64,000 bases of DNA from Mytilus trossulus (Eukaryota; Mollusca; Bivalvia; Mytilida; Mytilidae). The notes below the pieces were generated by a model. The model was not told the DNA's origin. It saw nothing but the letters and a program-made list of their open reading frames with translations, and searched no databases. The first letter of the stretch is position 1. Every line of letters begins with the position of its first letter. Below, one piece after another: positions 58,331 through 64,000 of this stretch. The position numbers and the translations under genes were made by a program. The DNA lies in the NCBI RefSeq assembly GCF_036588685.1, contig NC_086382.1, forward strand, positions 72,079,999 through 72,143,998, given 5' to 3'.

Positions 58331-59949
58331 TGCAAGTCTTTAAGTAAACTATGCTGGGGATCGAACCTAAGACCTCATGCACTCCAGGCGTGCAAGTCTT
58401 TTATTAAACTATGCTGGGGATAGAACCTACGACCTCATGCACTCCAGGTGTGCAAGTCTTTAATTTAACTATGCTGGGGATAGAACCTACAACCTCATGC
58501 AATCCAGGCGTGTAAGTCTTTTATTAAACTATGCTGGGGATAGAACCTACGACCTTATGCACTCCAGGCGTGCAAGTCTTTGATTAAACTATGCTGGGGA
58601 TAGAACCTACGACCTCATGCACTCCAGGCGTGCAAGTCTTTGATTAAACTATGCTGGGGATAGAACCTACGACCTCATGCACTCCAGGCGTGCAAGTCTT
58701 TTATTAAACTATGCTGGGGATAGAACATACGACCTCATGCACTCCAGGCGTGCAAGTCTTTGATTAAACTATGCTGGGGATAGAACCTACGACCTCATGC
58801 ACTCCAGGCGTGCAAGTCTTTTATTTAACTATGCTGGGGATAGAACCTACGATCTCATGCACTCCAGGCGTACAAGTCTTTGATTAAACTATGCTGGGGA
58901 TAGAACCTACGACCTCATGCACTCCAGGCGTGCAAGCCTTTGATTAAACTATGCTGGGGATAGAACCTACGACCTCATGCATTCCAGGCGTGCTAGTCTT
59001 TGATTATACTATGCTGGGGATAGAACCTACGACCTCATGCACTCCAGGCGTGCAAGTCTTTTATTTAACTATGCTGGGGATAGAACCTACGATCTCATGC
59101 ACTCCAGGCGTGCAAGCCTTTGATTAAACTATGTTGGGGATAGAACCTACGACCTCATGCATTCCAGGCGTGCTAGTCTTTGATTATACTATGCTGGGGA
59201 TAGAACCTACGACCTCATGCACTCCAGGCGTGCAAGTCTTTGATAAAACTATGCTGGGGATAGAACCTACGACCTCATGCACTCCAGGTGTGCAAGTCTT
59301 TGATTAAACTTTGCTGGGGATAGAACCTACGACCTCATGCACTCCAGGCGTGCAAGTCTTTGATTAAACTATGCTGTGGATAGAACCTACGATCTCATGC
59401 ACTCCAGGCGTGCAAGTCTTAGATTAAACTATGCTGAGGATAGAACCTACGACCTCATGCACTCCAGGTGTGCAAGTCTTTGATTAAACTATGCTGGGAA
59501 TAGAACCTACGACCTCATGCACTCCAGGTGTGCAAGTCTTTGATTAAACTATGCTGGGGATAGAAACTACGACCTCATGCACTCCAGGTGTACAAGTCTT
59601 TGATTAAACTATGCTGGGGATAGAACCTACGACCTCATGCACTCCAGGCGTGCAAGTCTTTTATTAAACTATGCTGGGGATAGAACCTACGACCTCATGC
59701 ACTCCAGGTGTGCAAGTCTTTGATTAAACTTTGCTGGGGATAGAACCTACGACCTCATGCACTCCAGGCGTGCAAGTCTTTGATTTAACTATGCTGGGAT
59801 CGAAACTACAAACTCATGCACTCCAGATGTTCAAGTCTTTGATTAAACTATGCTGGTGATAGAACCTACGACCTCATGCACACCAGGCGTGCACGTCTTT
59901 GATTAAACTATGCTTGGGGTCGAACCTATGACCTCATGCACTCCAGGCG
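58331..59949 (-). repeat. 60-bp satellite array, about 27 copies, SINE-derived
   Basis: Period exactly 60 bp from 58331 until about 59810, where a one-base deletion shifts the phase. On the minus strand each unit carries GCCTGGAGTGCATGAGGTCG then TAGGTTCTATCCCCAGCATA. In the first and last units the second part reads GGTTCGATCC or GGTTCGACCC, a tRNA-type B box. The last unit is preceded on the minus strand by CCTCGGTTATCTCAAGCTCG, like the rest of a tRNA-derived SINE head. All frames contain stops, so it is not coding. Not a CRISPR: there are no unique spacers. Confidence 0.9.
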
Positions 59950-59972
59950 AGCTTGAGATAACCGAGGCAATA

Positions 59973-61079
59973 CTGAAATGTCAAGGACTAAGGCTAAATG
60001 AAAGAAAATACGATTCTTTTTATTCCTCCTGTTAAGCATAAAAACTGTATAGTTTTTCTTTGCACACATATCAAATTCAGTTAGTTTACGACTATTAAAA
60101 TTCCTGGTGAAATAATTAATCATGTACTATTGTCATTTTGTAATATGATATTCGTCACGCTGCTTGAAAGAACTTATGTCCAATCAGCGGACACAATACT
60201 TTGATAAAAGGAATCATTCTAAGGGGAATCAGGGTGAAATACTATTTTAAAATTAAAAGTATTCCAACATGTAATAACCAATCAAGTGTACTAGTCTCGA
60301 TATGTAGCGTTGAAAAAGAGACATCTATCACTCTTTCAATATGGAAGAGAACAACTTCTTGCTTGCCCATACAAATCTTAACAACTTTACACTTAAAGTT
60401 ACATAATTTTGAATTACATGACATGGATGCCCTTTAGTACTATAGTTATAATAGTGTTAATCCATTTTTCTATAAAATACATCTGTATCATAATTATCGG
60501 ATTGAGTTTTTGTCTAAGAAAAGAAGTTCTAAATCATCAATTTTTCAATCCTTTAGTACATTTTCATTACAAAATAGTTCCTAAAAAATCTATAGTCGTA
60601 CTTATAAAATGTGAAAACATGTGCATCATTTGTATTCTCTTTAGCAGGAGGAACACAGTTTAAAGACCACCATCTAAGCTGGCATGTTCAATAGCACAGA
60701 ATTAAGTGATAAGGAATGAATATGGTTCACTCGGTGTAGGTTATTGTATTGATGTAGCTAAAACTTTTCTTATTAACTTTTAATCCTATTTGCTCTTTGA
60801 AAAAACAGCTTTCGAAATAAATACGATAAACGTATTTTATTTCAGAAAGTTTAATGATGAATGTCTGACATTGCTCGTCAGGATTTAAAGTTCAATTATC
60901 TATCTAATCGGTCACCGTGTTTCTACGTCTGAATTGGTACACATAAAAATATATTAATAATCGACATTTTTCATATCAGATTTACGTCACGACTTAAATG
61001 TGTTAAAGATATCAGAGTAGTTTCCAGCTAACTTGTAGCTTGAAGTTGTACAATGTATTCTGTTCAATGCATTTATTGC
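59973..61079. other. Unique DNA, nothing recognised
   Basis: Short overlapping frames on both strands (60201-60663) have no splice or composition support. Confidence 0.4.
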
Positions 61080-61355
61080 GACTGTCTCAAGTCAAGAGCC
61101 ACTGGCCTTGTTAATTTTTTAATTAAAGTTCAGTTATTTTTTTTGGAGATTAGTGATGACAATTTTCACTCCACTGGTACAATGTATACTCATTTTTATT
61201 TAAGAGCCAGCTGAGGCCCACATCCGGGTGTGGGATTTTCTCGCTGCATTGAAGACCCATTGGTGGCCTTTGGCTGATATCTGCCTTTTGCTCGGTTTGT
61301 TGTCTCTATGGCATACACGTATTCCCCATTTCCTTTCTAAATTTTATTGATTGTT
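61080..61355 (+). repeat. Interspersed repeat, family G, diverged
   Basis: GACTGTCTCAAGTCAAGAGC, CCACATCCGGGTGTGGGATT and TTGTTGTCTCTATGGCATAC, ending ATTCCCCATTTCCTTTC. The most diverged G copy here. Confidence 0.7.
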
Positions 61356-63012
61356 TTCCGTTCCCTACATTAAGTCTGAATTAGTTTAGACTATTCCGTC
61401 TAGTTCAATCTAAAAAAAAAGCCCCCTTCCCCCCTAAAAAAACCCAACAAAAAACTCTCCCTCTCAAATATATATATTAGAGGTACTGCTTATTGCAAAA
61501 CAAACAACCCAATGTACGATGAAAACGCCAACTGACTAAGTTTAAAGCAGACTGTTTGCCAAGAAAAGTAAGATGAGGGTAGTTGCTCTCTCTGTTTTCA
61601 ATATAGATAAACAGTTACAGTGTTTAGTCAAACTTTGAAAGATATACAGAAAATACTCAATTCATTTTATCAGGAACCAGTAAGCTGTCTTCAGACCAAA
61701 GTATTTACACCAGTCTTGTATGGTAAATGTCAGCAATTAAATCATCAATACATACCAGAACTTATAACGCCTTTATATAGTTCCTATTCATGTGCTAATG
61801 TAAGGAAGAATATTTAATTATGCCTCTTTTCATTAGACTGAAAGGAATATTTCCTACTTAATATTAATAGATTACCATTAATGCTACCTCTCTTAAAATT
61901 ACACTATACCACAGCATTGAAAAGATCGGCTTCAAAAATATCGATTTTAAATTGTTTAAAGTCAAGTCTGTCATTAAACAAAGATATGTGCCAACCTGCT
62001 TATGTTTGAAATTTATATATTAAACTCATCTAGTTATCTGTTTAATCTAGAATGTGATTTTAAGATCATTTAAATCCCTGACTTATAATAGTTGTAATGT
62101 AATAGATATACCATTAAAGGCTATCGTACAAGGTGTGATGTAACTTGACCATAAGTTTCCTAAGATGACACGATGCTGCAGCTTAAGGTCAAGTAGAAGC
62201 GATACATCAGGGTATTAACATCCTCTTATAGAATAATAAAGCTGTGGTGCACCTAACAACGGTACACTACGCTAGAGGTGAAGCGCTGTGAAAATCAATC
62301 GAGTATAGAATTGATCCTTGTCGATTGTCTGTGTTCTGGCAACGACGATATGTTTAAATCTATATCGCCTTTTGACAGAATATAAGGGTACAAAAAATAA
62401 TAATACAATTAATATTCACGCCAATGAAGCGATTAGCGTTTTATATTCAGTCGAAGATCTCAGATATTCAATACGGTATGACTATATAGAAACGTAGTGG
62501 TGGTAGTGCAGTTTAAATTAGTTACTAAACAAGACAAATGACGTGCAATATTTTACTCTGAGAAACTTTTAATATAGTTTGTCTTGTCTTAAATACTCTT
62601 ACAACATGGATTCATACTTATTTGGATAAAAATTTTATTTACATAGAAAATTGGATTTTAAAATCGAAAAATAAACATAGTGCTCTGATTTATATAAAAA
62701 TTCTCACTGGAAAATCAACAATCACGATTTAATATTGAAAAGTTCGTTGTGTTGGAAGTAAAAGGAGTTTAAGTTTTATTATATTTTACAAGTTATTGTT
62801 TACATTGGATTTTCTCTGCTCTAAGTAAGTAAATAAAACACAGTTCTTTTAAATCTAGAATGATAAACATTAAATTCACAATTACAGTATGATAATAGAC
62901 GTTTATTCTGTAATTAAAGCCAGTTTGGAATTAAGTAATAGAGGAATAATTGAGTAATGGGAAATTCATAAGTTAGTTCAATAAGAGCATTAAACTTGGA
63001 TTCGGCACAAAA
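61356..63012 (+). other. Upstream region of the terminal gene
   Basis: Holds an A/C-rich stretch at 61410-61460, a stem-loop (CTTGACCATAAG at 62139 with CTTAAGGTCAAG) and otherwise AT-rich DNA. The promoter and any 5' untranslated exons of the gene at 63013 should lie here, but no TATA box or leader exon is clear. In-frame TAG at 62974 bounds the open frame. Confidence 0.4.
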
Positions 63013-64000
63013 ATGTCAGCCAGTTCGTTTTCTTCAATTTCAACAACACATGGAGCCTGTAGAACAGAGTTTAAACGACAGAAAACATATTTAACTCTCG
63101 AAAAACAGTATATTATAGATAATGAATCAACTGATCCACTACCTATCGTAGAACTAAAACCTTTTGTTAAAAAAGTATGGAGGCGAGAAAAAAGTCTGCC
63201 TTCTTTTTACGATATGTTACCTCCATCAAAACCGCTAACTACTAAATCTAAAAAAGCAGAACAGATATTTCCACAGGATCCTCCACCGCTGGAGAAAATA
63301 GAACTGTATATTGGTAATGGCGTAATTGAAAATAGAACCGAATTGAAGGCGAGGCATACAAGTGGACATTTATCGCCTAGATGTAAATCAAAGAACTTGA
63401 TTCATCCGTCAGCTGAAACAAAGGCTCCAAAGCAAATAGAACACACACAAAGTTTAGTTCCTGGCTTTATATCAAGAGACGAACGTAGTAAAACAACTTT
63501 AAATGAAATTCAGCATTCAGACAGTCCGACTAAAATACAAACTGGTCTGATGTCTTCTTTGGAAAGGAAAGAAGTTGACGAACCTTCGATGTTTATAAAT
63601 TTGCGAGGGGATAGTTTTAAACCGAATGGGGCCGTTAGGAGACCTCTTAGTTATTTCGTTCCACATAGAAATTCAATGAAGAAAAATGGCATGTGGCAAC
63701 AACTTCAAAGTACGGACAATTTGCCTAATTACATTACACGTCACATGATGTCTCGAAGCCCTCTCTCTGATGACACAAGCCGTTCATCTTCGCCATATTA
63801 TGATTCTTTCGATAAAAGAGGAACTTTACCTTCAATCAAAATATCTTACCAGACACTTGCTAAACGACCGAATAAACCGAAAATAGATTCTGACGATTAC
63901 AACACCTCTCCTTATCACCAAGTAAGTAGAATAAACAATGCTCTTTATGAGCTGAGTAAATATGGTGCAGCGTCAAAAATAGAAAGACAATTGAGTTTCC
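63013..64000 (+). CDS. Partial gene, unknown Ser/Pro/Lys-rich protein (329+ residues)
   Basis: By far the longest open frame in the window, cut by the window end. The ATG at 63013 is the first after the in-frame stop at 62974 and has A at -3. Codon use is mixed and protein-like, with GC content above the flanks. The product starts MSASSFSSISTTHGACRTEF. It shows no signal peptide or membrane segment and appears mostly disordered: PPSKPLTTKSKK, QDPPPLEKIELYIGNG, RSPLSDDTSRSSSPYYDSFD, and LAKRPNKPKIDSDDYN near the end. SRSP/SSSP sites suggest phosphorylation (inference). CACCAA|GTAAGT at 63922 is a consensus-like donor, so this exon could end there, although the frame stays open after it and still reads plausibly. 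I recognise no family. Likely intracellular. Confidence 0.85.
   Translation, partial: MSASSFSSISTTHGACRTEFKRQKTYLTLEKQYIIDNESTDPLPIVELKPFVKKVWRREKSLPSFYDMLPPSKPLTTKSKKAEQIFPQDPPPLEKIELYIGNGVIENRTELKARHTSGHLSPRCKSKNLIHPSAETKAPKQIEHTQSLVPGFISRDERSKTTLNEIQHSDSPTKIQTGLMSSLERKEVDEPSMFINLRGDSFKPNGAVRRPLSYFVPHRNSMKKNGMWQQLQSTDNLPNYITRHMMSRSPLSDDTSRSSSPYYDSFDKRGTLPSIKISYQTLAKRPNKPKIDSDDYNTSPYHQVSRINNALYELSKYGAASKIERQLSF

Noticed and set aside
58331..59949. CRISPR-like array
   Set aside because: The full 60 bp repeats without unique spacers, and the surrounding DNA is eukaryotic with spliced genes and LINE/RT remnants.
59890..59972. A tRNA gene on the minus strand (B box, A-box-like sequence)
   Set aside because: No acceptor stem or anticodon arm can be folded. 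It fits a tRNA-derived SINE head instead.

Overview
This window looks like intergenic and intronic DNA from a marine bivalve, most likely a mussel (Mytilus or a close relative). The basis is AT-rich DNA with long introns, consensus GT-AG splice sites, no bacterial-style gene packing, and dense copies of short interspersed repeats that I recognise from mussel sequence. The species call is inference. Almost all short open frames are chance frames or pieces of repeats.

Two genes can be supported. The first was assembled by hand from three exons at 6560-6623, 16195-16223 and 24400-24525 (+). They join in frame through consensus splice sites into a 72-residue protein with a signal peptide, a tiny acidic ectodomain, one membrane helix and a cysteine-rich tail (CCC). 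The second starts at 63013 (+) and stays open to the window end (329 codons). It is a serine/proline/lysine-rich protein with no domain I recognise. Weaker coding candidates lie at 26728-26985 (-), 28738-28845 (+) and 51651-51856 (-).

The rest is mobile and repeated DNA. (1) A reverse-transcriptase retroelement, called family R here, has at least nine truncated copies. The longest is at 36383-37640, with fingers, palm (GTNCAP, YIDD) and thumb regions. (2) A LINE remnant lies on the minus strand at 12290-13490 (FADDT and the cysteine-containing C-terminus). (3) Hammerhead-ribozyme sequences occur at 39-83 (intact core) and 4779-4822 (mutated core). Half-motifs or eroded motifs sit at about 1471-1520, 8445-8467, 32090-32150, 41636-41690 and 44970-45045. 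Three of these head a short non-coding element (31520-32150, 41636-42110, 44950-45870), which suggests a hammerhead-bearing non-autonomous retroelement. (4) Non-coding repeat families called G, S, E and T here occur many times. (5) Small DNA elements include a pogo-like MITE (9987-10163), a CAG-ended MITE with a 5-bp target duplication (57345-57491), palindromic MITEs (17937-18120, 34029-34139) and a 704-bp element with long terminal inverted repeats (50667-51370).

The most structured block is 45891-54830. It holds two diverged tandem copies of a segment (A 45891-50605, B 51371-54830) separated by the 704-bp element. Copy A contains a palindrome with arms of about 600 bp and three nested insertions. 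Copy B lost most of one palindrome arm and carries one insertion. At 58331-59949 there are about 27 copies of a 60-bp repeat, apparently expanded from the head of a tRNA-derived SINE. The remaining stretches show only AT-rich unique sequence to me.
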